Below, piece by piece: positions 19,427 to 28,003 of a DNA stretch of 64,000 nt (position 1 is its first letter; every line of letters starts with the position of its first letter). The notes beneath the pieces are model-generated. The model saw only the letters and a list, made by a program, of their open reading frames with translations. It searched no databases and was not told the origin of the DNA. This DNA comes from Vulcanisaeta sp. JCM 14467 (GTDB taxonomy: Archaea; Thermoproteota; Thermoprotei; Thermoproteales; Thermocladiaceae): the NCBI RefSeq assembly GCF_001316245.1, contig NZ_BBDM01000002.1, positions 62,001 through 126,000 of the forward strand, given 5' to 3'. The position numbers were made by a program, and so were the translations under genes.

Positions 19427-19717
19427 ATGCCTGGCCTTCCGTATAGGGCTAGGGTTTACGTGAATAACCAGGTGCTTGTGCCGGCCTCCGTGGTTAGGAC
19501 CCTGGGTATTGAGGGTGTTAGGTACGTGGATGTTACGATTAGGTTTAGGGGCTTCACAATTGAGTTGAGGGGTGTTAGGTTGTTGAGGGCTGGGAACACG
19601 GCTAGTAGGCAGTTCACGATTCCGAGGGAGGTCAGGGAGAGGTATGGGATTGGGCCGATGGACATGGTTGAGGTATTGGACATAAGGCCCTCAGGTGGGT
19701 CCCGTGAGGTTCATTGA
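19427..19717 (+). CDS. AbrB/SpoVT-type regulator with two AbrB-like repeats
   Basis: The start ATG 19427 lies about 27 bases after ACTTATATG. The protein has two related halves, VYVNNQVLVPASVVRTLGI and SRQFTIPREVRERYGIGP followed by MVEVLDI. The second is a textbook AbrB motif. A tandem pair of swapped-hairpin units would make a self-contained DNA-binding protein. It faces the small AbrB-like gene across the direct-repeat operator. Confidence 0.65.
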   Translation: MPGLPYRARVYVNNQVLVPASVVRTLGIEGVRYVDVTIRFRGFTIELRGVRLLRAGNTASRQFTIPREVRERYGIGPMDMVEVLDIRPSGGSREVH

Positions 19718-19729
19718 CGGCGGTGAACT

Positions 19730-19969
19730 ATGAGGACGTTAGTTAGGTGGAGGAGTGTGAGAACCATTAGAGGTAGAAGCATCTTCCGTGCGTTCGGTGA
19801 ACAGGAGGAGTTGCGTGATGAGCCTGTGCATTGGCTGTCTCGTTAGGGAGCGTTCCTCGAGTGCCCTCGCCATGCTATTGCGTTCAGTGCCGTGTACATC
19901 GGCCCGTACCCGACAAGCCTGATTAGTGCCCACCTAGCAACCTGGTTTGCCGTGTGGTTGGGCTTTTAA
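19730..19969 (+). pseudogene. Small membrane-like ORF interrupted by an in-frame TAG
   Basis: An ATG at 19730 opens a frame of 38 codons ending HWLSR, then TAG, and the same frame continues for 40 codons (AIAFSAVYIGPYPTSLISAH and on to WFAVWLGF) to TAA at 19969. The second half looks like a membrane helix. Either it is a gene with a nonsense mutation, or the two halves are unrelated and a 64-codon minus-strand frame (19739-19933) is the real gene. I prefer the plus strand because its neighbours run that way. Confidence 0.3.
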
Positions 19970-19993
19970 GCTGGGGTGGCCGCTTGTTGGTTG

Positions 19994-20314
19994 ATGGGTA
20001 GGTTGGTGATACTCAACGCCCTACCGCTCAATGCGTTTGGCGCGGGGGAGTTCATGCTGAGGGTTAGGAGGGTTGGTTTTGGGGAGTTGCCGGCGTTGGC
20101 TGGGGCGCACGGCTCGGTCATTCACTACGTGAGGCATCGGGCGACGGTTTCGCTGCTTAGTAAGTACCTACCCTTGAATCCAAGCCTGAACCCTGACAAG
20201 TACGAGGTTGGCGACACATTGTTGGTCGTGGTCCTCAAGAGCCCGCAGCGTGGGCAGGAGGTGGATACCCTCACTGAGGGTGATGTTGAGTTGTTCTTGG
20301 TGAGTTTGGTTTGA
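19994..20314 (+). CDS. DUF1874 / AcrIII-1-like ring nuclease family protein
   Basis: From ATG 19994, 25 bases after CTTTTAAGC, the protein has about 106 residues. It follows the DUF1874 plan seen in SIRV1 gp29 and STIV B116: an N-terminal VILNALPLNAF strand (gp29: VYLANAFSINML), then VRHRATVSLLSKYL (gp29: IGHDSTIQLINSL) with the catalytic-type His kept, then a KYEVGDTLLVVVLKS strand. AcrIII-1 proteins degrade cyclic tetra-adenylate and so switch off type III CRISPR defence. Here the Ser of the first motif is Pro, and the Arg after the last strand is offset, so activity is uncertain. It would act in the host cytoplasm to protect the element. Confidence 0.65.
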   Translation: MGRLVILNALPLNAFGAGEFMLRVRRVGFGELPALAGAHGSVIHYVRHRATVSLLSKYLPLNPSLNPDKYEVGDTLLVVVLKSPQRGQEVDTLTEGDVELFLVSLV

Positions 20315-20387
20315 AACACCCGGCCAATTAGTAATTAATTAAAAATTAAAGTGGCTTAGTGATTTGAGGGTGGTTTCCGTGGTGGTA

Positions 20388-20762
20388 CTAAGTGGGTTTT
20401 TCAACCTCATGCAACGCCCTCCGCTTAACGTCCTCAATAGCCCTCCTGGCGAAATCCCTAACCTCCCTTGGCGCCAAACCTAAAAGTATCATTATCGTGC
20501 CTTCATCGAGGTATAGGAAATAAAGGGCGTAGCCGTCGCCGTAGCCCCTAAACCACAGTCCCTCGAACCTATGCATCGTTGTTTTGAGCCACTTTGGGAA
20601 TTCCCTAAGTGGTAATTCCCAGTCGCCAATGACTAGGTTGATGGCTCCGTCGTCCCAGAACTTGACGCCGAACTTAATCCTCACCTCGTAACCACTTAAC
20701 GCCCTCATGGCGTAGAACGGGCCCCACTCCACATCCCTAATGATTAAGCCCATCGCCATCAC
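20388..20762 (-). CDS. Uncharacterised protein, downstream member of a gene pair
   Basis: The 124-residue product is alpha/beta and Trp-rich (WELPLREFPKWLKTTMHRF; LWFRGYGDGYALYFLYLDEG), ending in a charged helix. Its start overlaps the upstream stop by four bases, so the pair is translationally coupled. The two products share a general layout (strands, a helix with W and F, then a C-terminal helix) and could be distant paralogues. No family is recognised. Confidence 0.55.
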   Translation of the reverse strand: MMAMGLIIRDVEWGPFYAMRALSGYEVRIKFGVKFWDDGAINLVIGDWELPLREFPKWLKTTMHRFEGLWFRGYGDGYALYFLYLDEGTIMILLGLAPREVRDFARRAIEDVKRRALHEVEKPT

Positions 20763-21109
20763 CTCTGGTATTCCCCAGCCCTGGCTATCCTTTCGATTTC
20801 CTCATTTATTTCACGCATTACGTCCTTGGGTATTGGGTACTTGCTGTCTATTATCCTCAACGTCCACATCACCCAGCCGTAGTCCTCCAACATGTAGGCT
20901 ATGGATACGCCGTTGTGCCTAACCATAAAGTCTTTTAGGTCCAGCACGAAGTCCCTTATCGCTATGAACCACGGCTCCCACCCCACCCTTATCCTCCTGC
21001 TCCCGATTACCAACCAGCGGCCGTCCATGTCCTCCCTAACGCCGATTGCGACTTTGATTGTTTTCCCACCTTGGGGAGGAACCCCAGGGGTTATTTTACC
21101 CGTACTCAT
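20759..21109 (-). CDS. Uncharacterised protein, upstream member of a gene pair
   Basis: The 116-residue product begins MSTGKITPGVPPQGGKT and contains RWLVIGSRRIRVGWEPW, a helix (IAIRDFVLDLKDFM) and a charged C-terminal helix. It is coupled by a 4-base overlap to the gene at 20388-20762. No known domain is recognised. It is probably an element accessory gene; transcription converges on the DUF1874 module. Confidence 0.55.
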   Translation of the reverse strand: MSTGKITPGVPPQGGKTIKVAIGVREDMDGRWLVIGSRRIRVGWEPWFIAIRDFVLDLKDFMVRHNGVSIAYMLEDYGWVMWTLRIIDSKYPIPKDVMREINEEIERIARAGEYQR

Positions 21110-21137
21110 CAGGTAACCCAGGCAGTGGGGGGCAGGG

Positions 21138-21627
21138 TTAATAAGGGCTTTGGCGCCGAGCCAGGCAATCCCTGGCTATGGCTACCCTCCTCACGGGCCA
21201 AGCCCTATCGCTAACCTTGATGGGTTGTATCATTTCGTTGATTACCGTGAGTGGGTCGTAGTCCCTACTAAGCACGATGCACCTGCCCCTTTTGAGGCAC
21301 TCCCTTGCTGCCCTTATCTCGCTGGTTCGTCCTCGGCGAGGATGAAGCCAGGCCCAACTCCCTGAGCCACCTGACCCTAGACTCAGCCACTGCCTTATGC
21401 TCGGGCCTCGAGTAGTCAATGACGAAAATGATACTGGGTTTCAAGTAGCCGTAGTCGATGGCGAGCCTAACATTGGCGAGGAAAGCCCTCGGGTCCTTGA
21501 GACCATACGTAATGCTGGCCAGATCAATCATTAGGTAATCGTAAAGACCATTAACCAAGTCGGGCAATAAGCCCCTCACGACCTCCCTAATACACCTCGA
21601 GTAAACTCTCCTAAGCTTGGGGTCCAC
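21138..21627 (-). CDS. PIN/NYN-like nuclease (two frameshifts)
   Basis: The start is GTG 21627, 24 bases after CCTTAAATT. The first frame carries MIDLASITYG and a Rossmann-like SIIFVIDYSRPEH strand. After single-base shifts near 21344 and 21325 it continues GFILAEDEPA and EIRAARECLKRGRCIVLSRD to the stop at 21138. This order (acidic strand, helix, strand ending in Asp, later SRDYDPL) matches PIN/NYN-domain ribonucleases. It is the last element-type gene before the broken MFS gene, and could be a toxin or RNA-processing enzyme. Confidence 0.5.
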
Positions 21628-21647
21628 GGTGATAATGGCAATACTGA

Positions 21648-21656
21648 ATTTAAGGG
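21648..21656 (-). promoter_or_regulatory. TATA box for the PIN/NYN-like gene
   Basis: The minus strand reads CCCCTTAAATTC, about 24 bases before GTG 21627. Confidence 0.45.
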
Positions 21657-21789
21657 GTTGGTGTTGGAGTGTTGCACTTTAGGTTGTTTAGGAGTCGGTA
21701 CGTGGTGTCCCTGGGCTGGTTTGGAGGGGATAGAGGAAGAGGAAGAAGTGGCATAGTTTTTGTGCTGTTATGCATAGTTTGAATTTTAG

Positions 21790-22126
21790 GAGGTGCCCTA
21801 AACCCAGCACTAAGTCCCATGAAGAGACTAGCCACGTATTCAACCCACATGGAGTTGGCAATGCCAGAGATTAATGATGAGGCCGCTAAGCCAATCAGTG
21901 ATGTTGTCACGACATACCTAGGGCCCACCTTATCGGAGATCACGCCAGCAGGTACCTGAACCACCACGTAGCCTATGAAGAAGAGGGAGAAGACGATACT
22001 ATCCTCAACAATGCTTGGCTTCAATGACGAGTACGCAGAGACTATGCCCCACGCCAACCTGGAAAAGTAACTCATGAAGAAGGATGCTGATGCGACTCCG
22101 ATTATGTAAATGTCCCTGGCCCTCAT
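21790..22126 (-). pseudogene. Truncated MFS transporter (N-terminal fragment)
   Basis: From ATG 22126 the frame encodes about 108 residues of a major facilitator: a first helix (DIYIIGVASASFFMSYFS), a second helix with VVVQVPAGVISDKVGPR (the loop 2-3 signature GxxxDxxGxR) and a third helix. After MGLSAG similarity stops, and the frame runs on as low-quality sequence to 21650. The loss of the remaining nine or so helices marks a deletion or insertion, probably the right edge of the element. Confidence 0.6.
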
Positions 22127-22166
22127 GCTCGAGACATTACTATGCGCGTGGTATAAGTCATTTTCC

Positions 22167-23278
22167 CTAGAGTGTTCGTGCTGCAGCCGCATAAATCGGG
22201 TCGGCAATCACGTACTCATCACCCCTCTTCTCGACGATCCCCATACCCACCGGGTTACTCAATAGACTGCTCAATGATGCATCATTCACATACCTACCCT
22301 CAATAACCTCCAACCTACTCTTGATCACGCTCCACGTTGCAGGTCCTTCACCGAGGATTTTGAGTATGGTCCTATACCTAACGCTCCTCACTACATTCAA
22401 TAGGTTAATTAGTTCATTGCGTGCCATCTCCACAGCCATTTTCTTCACCGTGTCGAAGTCGGCAATTCCCCTGACGGCGTAGCTATAACCGAAGTAGGTC
22501 AACCAACCAATTATCCCGTCAAACTCATTAATCGCCCTCATGAGTACGTCATCACTGGCTTAACATTAACCTCACTAAACCCCTTATTGAGGAATTCATA
22601 GGCCTCATCAGCTTAACCTCCTCGTCCTAACCTCAATATAGGCCCTGCCAAAGAGTGGCGCCCTTGGGTCATGAAGGCCAAGAAAGCCATATAATAGGCC
22701 AACCTGCGAGCCCGTAAGTACGAAGTTCACGTACCTGAGATTATCGTAGGCGTATGCCATCAACCTATCAAACCTAAGCCAATTAACCCTTCGAAACTCC
22801 TGAGCCTCATCAATGGCAATCACGACCTTACTACCGATCTCCTCAGCCAACTCATTAATCCTAATTAGTAGCTCAGAGATGCTTAATTTCTCAGGCCCCT
22901 AAACCTAACCTCAACCTTAACAGGACTGAGACCTATGATTAACCCAGCCACACCCTTAAGCACATTGGCTATCCTCTCCCTAAGCCCTGCCTCGCGTTTC
23001 AGAAAATCCTCAAGGGCATTGGCCCACACGGAGGCCAGGTCGGCATAGTTTGGGTATGCGCTTAACCTAACGTCGAGGTAGATATACGGCAACCCAGCCT
23101 TCCTGAGGGCCACATTCATTAGTGACGTTTTACCACTCCTCCTAATGCCTGTAATGATCGTGAGCCTAGAGACCTTGATCGCATTGATTAATTGATTAAG
23201 CTCGACCCTAAAGTCGAATAGGTCCTCCTCATTGACCTTAGGTTCCGGTGAAAAGAGCGCTAAGTAACTAGGTATAAC
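22167..23278 (-). CDS. Archaeal AAA ATPase (ATPase_2 with C-terminal domain), broken by several indels
   Basis: Four frame segments join into one protein. The first has a P-loop (TIITGIRRSGKTSL, just upstream of 23119). Then come PYIYLDVRLSAYPNYADL, a Walker B (VVIAIDEAQEF) with VLTGSQ, and a C-terminal winged-helix and DUF234-like part (ILKILGEGPATWSVIK). This is the archaeal ATPase family (PF01637), common in crenarchaea. Joints near 22885, 22608 and 22550 each need one base. No clear start codon remains before the P-loop; the frame is open from 23278. It may be a decaying gene or an indel-damaged reading. Confidence 0.65.
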
Positions 23279-23363
23279 CTAGTTAATTTAGTTTTTCCAC
23301 GGTGTAATTGCGTATTAAACGTTTAACTAAGTATAAAAGCATGCGGTGTTGACGTAGAGGACG

Positions 23364-24783
23364 ATGGCAAAGCAAAGGAGTGCTGAGTTAATGAGGAATG
23401 CCACAAGCTTCCTTGGATCGCTATACAACTCCTTGGCTGGGCAAGCACCTGCCTATAGTGTAGCGGGTGGTGCAGCACTCATAATGGGTAGCGCCTACGC
23501 AGCGGCACCGCTGGCGATGTTACTCACGTTACTTGGCGTCCTAGCATCGTCTACTCAATATTCGTACTTGCCCGCAAATACCCACACGCAGCCAGTTTCT
23601 ACGCGTACGTAACGAACACGATTAATTCCAGGACTGGCTTCATCAATGGAATAATATACACCGTGTTCTACAGCATTGTTGGCGTGGCTCAGTCGCAATA
23701 GCCTTCGCATACCTCGGGACCGAGGGCATATACGCAGTGACTGGTCACGTTATAAACCCATTGATCCTACTGCCAATACCCATTGTATTGGCCCTGGTAC
23801 CTGCAGTCCTCGGGATTAGGCCTAGCATAAGGACGGAGATGATGCTGACAAGTATTGAAATTGCGATACTGCTGATATTCGTGGTACTCTCATTCATAGC
23901 CAACATGGGTAGGCTCTCGGCATTCCCATTCACAGTTCAGGGAACCTTCGCAAAAACGCCAACGGGCATACTGGCGGCTTTATCGGGTGGCTTAATCTTT
24001 GCAATAACCTACTTCATGGGCTTCGAGGTTAGTACGCAAATATCCGAGGAGGTTAGGGACCCAAGGAGGAGCGTGCCCGTGAGCACGATGTGGGCCACAG
24101 TATTCATGGGGATACTCTACATACTGGTCACATACGCAATACTACTCAACATAGGCTACACGCAGAGCGCAATCACGAACTTCGTGAATCAAGCCGAGGG
24201 CATGGGACCGAACCCAGTATACATGCTGATAGGGCATTACCTCGGCACGGCCGGCTTAATACTATTTGCGGCGAGCGTCATGTTAAGCGTATTCGGTTGC
24301 TACCTAGCCACACTGAATGCAACGGCAAGGATGCTTTACGGAATGGCAAGAGATGGGTTATTACCTGCCTGGCTAGCGGAGACACACCCAAGGTATAAGA
24401 GCCCGCACAAGGCCCTATACCTAAGCACTGCGGTGGCTATACTAACAATAGCCCTAGCCTACGTGGCAGCCTACGCCAGTGGTTACGTTAAGCCCCTGGA
24501 GCTGACGTACAACGCCATGGAGGATGCCTACGCAATAGACTCGCTTTACTACGTAATAAGCCTAATACTCGTCGCCGCAGGAGCCCTAAAACTAACCACT
24601 TGGGGCGGTAGGGTGGTCATAGGGATTGGTATCGCCATACTGGCAATAACCCTCTACTACTCAATAGTCAGTACTTGGTACCTGGCAATACTAATAGCCT
24701 CAATAATACTCACCATAGCAATATCCTACGTGATAAACACGAGGATAAAGAGCATAAAGCTAACCGTATGCCCATATTGCTGA
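23364..24783 (+). CDS. APC-family amino acid permease (two frameshifts)
   Basis: The first frame begins MAKQRSAELMRNATSF and has the helix 1 pattern APAYSVAGGAALIMGSAYA. Single-base shifts near 23552 and 23690 connect it through SIFVLARKYPHAASFYAYV and VAIAFAYLGTEGIYAV to a long frame with helices to 24783, about 473 residues and 12 predicted membrane segments. The GFEVSTQISEEVRDPRRSVP segment is the conserved APC loop after helix 6. Substrate is probably an amino acid or amine. It has its own promoter region before 23364. Confidence 0.75.
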
Positions 24784-24858
24784 TTTAAATCGTGAATTTT
24801 ATCATTTAAATAGTAAAAAGTATTATTTTAATATTATTTTAAAATCGCTCCTCTCTCC

Positions 24859-26182
24859 TTACCTCTCATGAGTATTAAGTATGTTATTGACGCAGCTATG
24901 AATGATATGAAGTAGCTAATATCGGCACCACCTAGGGCATTGGCTATTGGGCCTACATATGGTACTAACCCTCCAGTGGCTGCGTATAGGTTCATGAATG
25001 GTACCGAGATCAGTAGGCCGATTACGTATGCCAGCAGTGCCCTCCAAATGACCCTTGGGCTATCCTCAACCAGCTCCAGTCCCTAATCCTGTACACGTAG
25101 AACATGACCAGCAGTATGCCTATCCAGGGAGTTATCCAGTAGTCGAGGAATAGTAGGAAGCCCTCGTAGTAACCAACAAAGTTTAGGCCGCCGAGCACGG
25201 CCATTAACGTGCCGACTATGGCGCCGGCCACTAGTGCCTGCCACCTCCTGGCCTTATTATATATTGCGAGGCTGATAGGGAGTTTGTGTATATGTTGAGG
25301 ACGTTAGCTGCCAGGGCGCCTAGGAATAGTGCTGCCACGGCTATTACTGCGTAGCGAAGCCGTAACTACCCATGAACTGGACGAGCACTGTCGGTAAACC
25401 GCTTGTGTTACCCGTGGCCGCAGCCACGGCAAAGCCCACAACCTCACTCCATAGGCTCGCCAGTAACCCGCCGAGTGTCGCGTAGGCTATTACCCTGGCC
25501 CTACTGGTGTTCTCGGTAGGTAGCGTGAGTAGTCGCTTGCGTAGGGTCCCCAGGACATTATGTAGCTGAATACCGTGGCCAGGGCTATTGCGAAGTTGAA
25601 TGGGTTGAAGGTCGCCGTCCTCAAGTAGGCACTGAGTAGGTGGGGCTTCGTTAGTGATAGGGCCAGTGAGACTGCGAACATTATGCCTAGTACTATGGAT
25701 AGTATGTACTCGGACCTATGTATTATGTCGTAGCCGAAGAGGGCGATTATGAATTGGGTGATTACGGTTATGAGTATTGCCGCATAAAGTGGTATCCTGG
25801 GGTCTACGTAGTTTATTATGTAGCCACCAATTATTGCGTTTACCGAGAACCAACCAAGCGTACTAACCCAATTGGTTATCGCAAAGGGTAAATTCCCAAC
25901 CCTGCCATAGGCAGCCCTGGAGATCATTATCTGCGGGTAGCCGTACGTCGGACCCATGGCGGCTAGGAGCCCAACCAGTAGGCCTCCGAGCACATTACCG
26001 AGCGCCAATGCCAGGGCTAACCAGGGTATTGGTAGGCCCAGCGTGTATAGTATTGGGCCGAGCGCGTAGTCTGCCACGGTTAGGTTACTTGCGAACCAGA
26101 GTGTGAACTGGTACATCGTTTTACCGTGCCTCATTGATTCGGGTATGTGCTCTATACCGAGTCTTTCCATTACCGATGTCAT
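24859..26182 (-). CDS. NCS1-type nucleobase:cation symporter (several frameshifts)
   Basis: The first frame starts at 26182 and has the N-terminal NCS1 features (GLEH-like IEHIPESMRHGKTMYQF, then WFASNLTVADYALGPILY and YPQIMISRAAYGRVGN). It breaks after SDYSRYLPRTPVGPG. Following single-base shifts at about 25500, 25350, 25235 and 25077 the protein continues with the later helices (ARVIAYATLGGLL; ALFLGALAANVLNIYTNS) to the stop at 24859. It would transport uracil, cytosine, allantoin or a related compound. Four breaks in one gene could mean real decay rather than sequencing error. Confidence 0.7.
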
Positions 26183-26309
26183 TGGGCATGGAAGAGCAAA
26201 GGAATGGGAAGTAAGTGTTACATGGCAAAAACATTCGTTAAACCAATATGGGGCGGTTAAGTGGGCTTGGCAGAAAATGCCTTAAGTCAATGCTTAGACA
26301 AGACCTTCT

Positions 26310-26927
26310 GTGGATTATTACGGGGATTACCTGTCGATCTATGGTGATAGGTATGGGGTGATTAACTACGGTGGTAAGGACGTCATTGATGTTGGAGCAT
26401 TCATTGGCGATACGGCTATTTACTTCGTTAGGAGGGGTGCGAGGAGGGTTGTGGCTATTGAGCCCCATCCTAAGGCGTTTACTGAGTTAATTAGGAATAT
26501 TAAATTGAGTGGGCTAAGCAATGTCGTCATACCCATTAATGCAGCCCTGGGCAGTACTCCGGGCATTACCTGCGTGCCGATGGACCTGGACCTAGGGAGT
26601 ATAATGGCTATGTACTTCGGTCCATCAACAGGTTCGTGTAATGACGGTTTTAGGGTTAGGTTAATAACGCTGAGCGAGGTCCTTAGAGAGACTGGAGTGG
26701 GTGCTGATGTTCTTAAGATGAATTGCGAGGGTTGTGAGTATGACGTAATACTTAGTGATTACGGCCACGTCAGGCTCTTCAGGGAGTTAATCTTTGAATA
26801 CCATAGGTGGGTTACCGGCATACCCATTAATGAATTACTCGCCGTGTTAAGTAGGGACTTTGAGTGTCGCTTCGTTGGGCGTGCGCATGAGGATTATGGT
26901 TATGTTTATTGTCGGCGAATAACTTAA
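26310..26927 (+). CDS. FkbM-family methyltransferase
   Basis: The 205-residue protein has the SAM-binding motif VIDVGAFIGDTAIYFVRRG near residue 25, then VVAIEPHPKAFTEL and VLKMNCEGCEYDVI, the DxEG-type motif of FkbM proteins. These methylate sugars or small molecules by O-methylation. It starts at GTG 26310, about 27 bases after CTTAAGT, and is short at the N-terminus compared with many family members. The next gene starts within about 20 bases and may share a transcript. Confidence 0.75.
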   Translation: MDYYGDYLSIYGDRYGVINYGGKDVIDVGAFIGDTAIYFVRRGARRVVAIEPHPKAFTELIRNIKLSGLSNVVIPINAALGSTPGITCVPMDLDLGSIMAMYFGPSTGSCNDGFRVRLITLSEVLRETGVGADVLKMNCEGCEYDVILSDYGHVRLFRELIFEYHRWVTGIPINELLAVLSRDFECRFVGRAHEDYGYVYCRRIT

Positions 26928-26943
26928 AACCAACAAAATACTA

Positions 26944-27978
26944 GTGCTTTATGGTGTAATGATAGAGCTAAGTGAGAAGATTGGGGGTCGTGTTTATCAA
27001 TTAAGGTTTTTCATGCCCATGGAGCCGGGGCACGTATTTTCATACGTTGTTAGGCTGAATAATGAATGCGTAATGATTGATGCAGGTTACCCAAGCAATG
27101 ACCTACTTAATCCATTAATTAATACGTTGAAGGCAATACCCAACTGTAGGGTAACCACCTTATTCATAACGCACATGCACATTGACCATACAGGCCTAGC
27201 AAATGACCTGCGCAGTAAACTAGGCCTAAGCGTTGCCATGCATAGGAGGGATTACGAACAAGTCATTAAGATGCTGAGCAGTGATTTAATCACTAGGGAA
27301 TTTCTAGAGCTGCTGCAGTATTACGGTGTCCCTGAGACGGAAGTGGAGATGTACAGGAGGGTCATGAATGGCATATCCAGCAGGAGGAGACTAAGTGATG
27401 TGCGGCCTGACATAATCATTGACGGTGAGGAGGAACGCATAGAGGGTGTTCGCGTATTACTAACGCCGGGCCACTCGCCGGGTCACGTATCAATCGTGGT
27501 TGATGAGTACGGCATTGCCTTCACGGGCGACTTAATATTACCGACAATAACAACCCACGTAGGACTAACCGCGATAAACCCCGGCAACCCACTGTCCGAC
27601 TACCTCACTTCATTACTTAAGATAAGGAGTATAGGGCCTAGGTGCTTATACCCAGGGCATGAGGGTGAGATATGCAATGTTGGTAGTAGAATAAGTGAGT
27701 TGATTGAGCATAGGGTCTCGAGACTATGCGAAGTACTAAATGCATTGAGGAGCAATGAGTTAACGATATTCGAGGTAACTAAGGCATTGAAGTGGATGGA
27801 CAACAAGGGTTATGCGGATCTAGACCCAATGAATAGGTACATGGCCCTCACGGAGACTGCAGCCCTAATTAAGTACCTGGAGTCACTGGGAATTGTTAGG
27901 GAAGGTAATTATCATAGGTATGAAATCGTTAAGGAAGCCCCATGCGACACGCAGCGGCTTATACCACAATTAGGTTAA
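26944..27978 (+). CDS. Metallo-beta-lactamase-fold hydrolase
   Basis: The 344-residue protein carries the MBL metal motif THMHIDHTG near residue 77, then LTPGHSPGHVSIVVD and FTGDLIL, with a later GHEG. These place two metal ions in a hydrolase fold. A C-terminal winged-helix-like region (LTIFEVTKALKWMDNKG, then KYLESLGIV) is typical of LACTB2-like MBL proteins. Substrate is unknown. GTG 26944 or ATG 26959 could be the start. Confidence 0.8.
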   Translation: MLYGVMIELSEKIGGRVYQLRFFMPMEPGHVFSYVVRLNNECVMIDAGYPSNDLLNPLINTLKAIPNCRVTTLFITHMHIDHTGLANDLRSKLGLSVAMHRRDYEQVIKMLSSDLITREFLELLQYYGVPETEVEMYRRVMNGISSRRRLSDVRPDIIIDGEEERIEGVRVLLTPGHSPGHVSIVVDEYGIAFTGDLILPTITTHVGLTAINPGNPLSDYLTSLLKIRSIGPRCLYPGHEGEICNVGSRISELIEHRVSRLCEVLNALRSNELTIFEVTKALKWMDNKGYADLDPMNRYMALTETAALIKYLESLGIVREGNYHRYEIVKEAPCDTQRLIPQLG

Positions 27979-28003
27979 AATTGCTCAAAAATAAAAACCA
28001 TTA

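Larger units (their letters stand above)
1..21790. mobile_element. Integrated conjugation-like / DNA-transfer element (partial, left end outside window)
   Basis: This block combines a HerA-like ATPase, a membrane-anchored VirB4/HerA-type ATPase, polytopic membrane proteins, a very large membrane/coiled-coil protein, a ParA ATPase, a RadA-like recombinase, small regulators and a DUF1874 protein. Such a mix is typical of archaeal conjugative elements and of the crenarchaeal Ced and Ted DNA-import systems, which are homologous to type IV secretion. Genes share one promoter style and run mostly on the minus strand. The right limit is placed where an MFS transporter gene on the minus strand loses similarity (about 21.8 kb) and element-type genes begin. 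No integrase, att repeat or tRNA was found at this end, so integration is inferred. Confidence 0.6.

Noticed and set aside
19739-19933. Minus-strand 64-codon ORF
   Set aside because: Its only possible promoter (19961-19969) better fits the plus-strand DUF1874 gene, and the composition is not protein-like.
21138-21660. Attachment site or tRNA fragment at the element edge
   Set aside because: No tRNA-like sequence or direct repeat was found here; the matching end lies outside the window.
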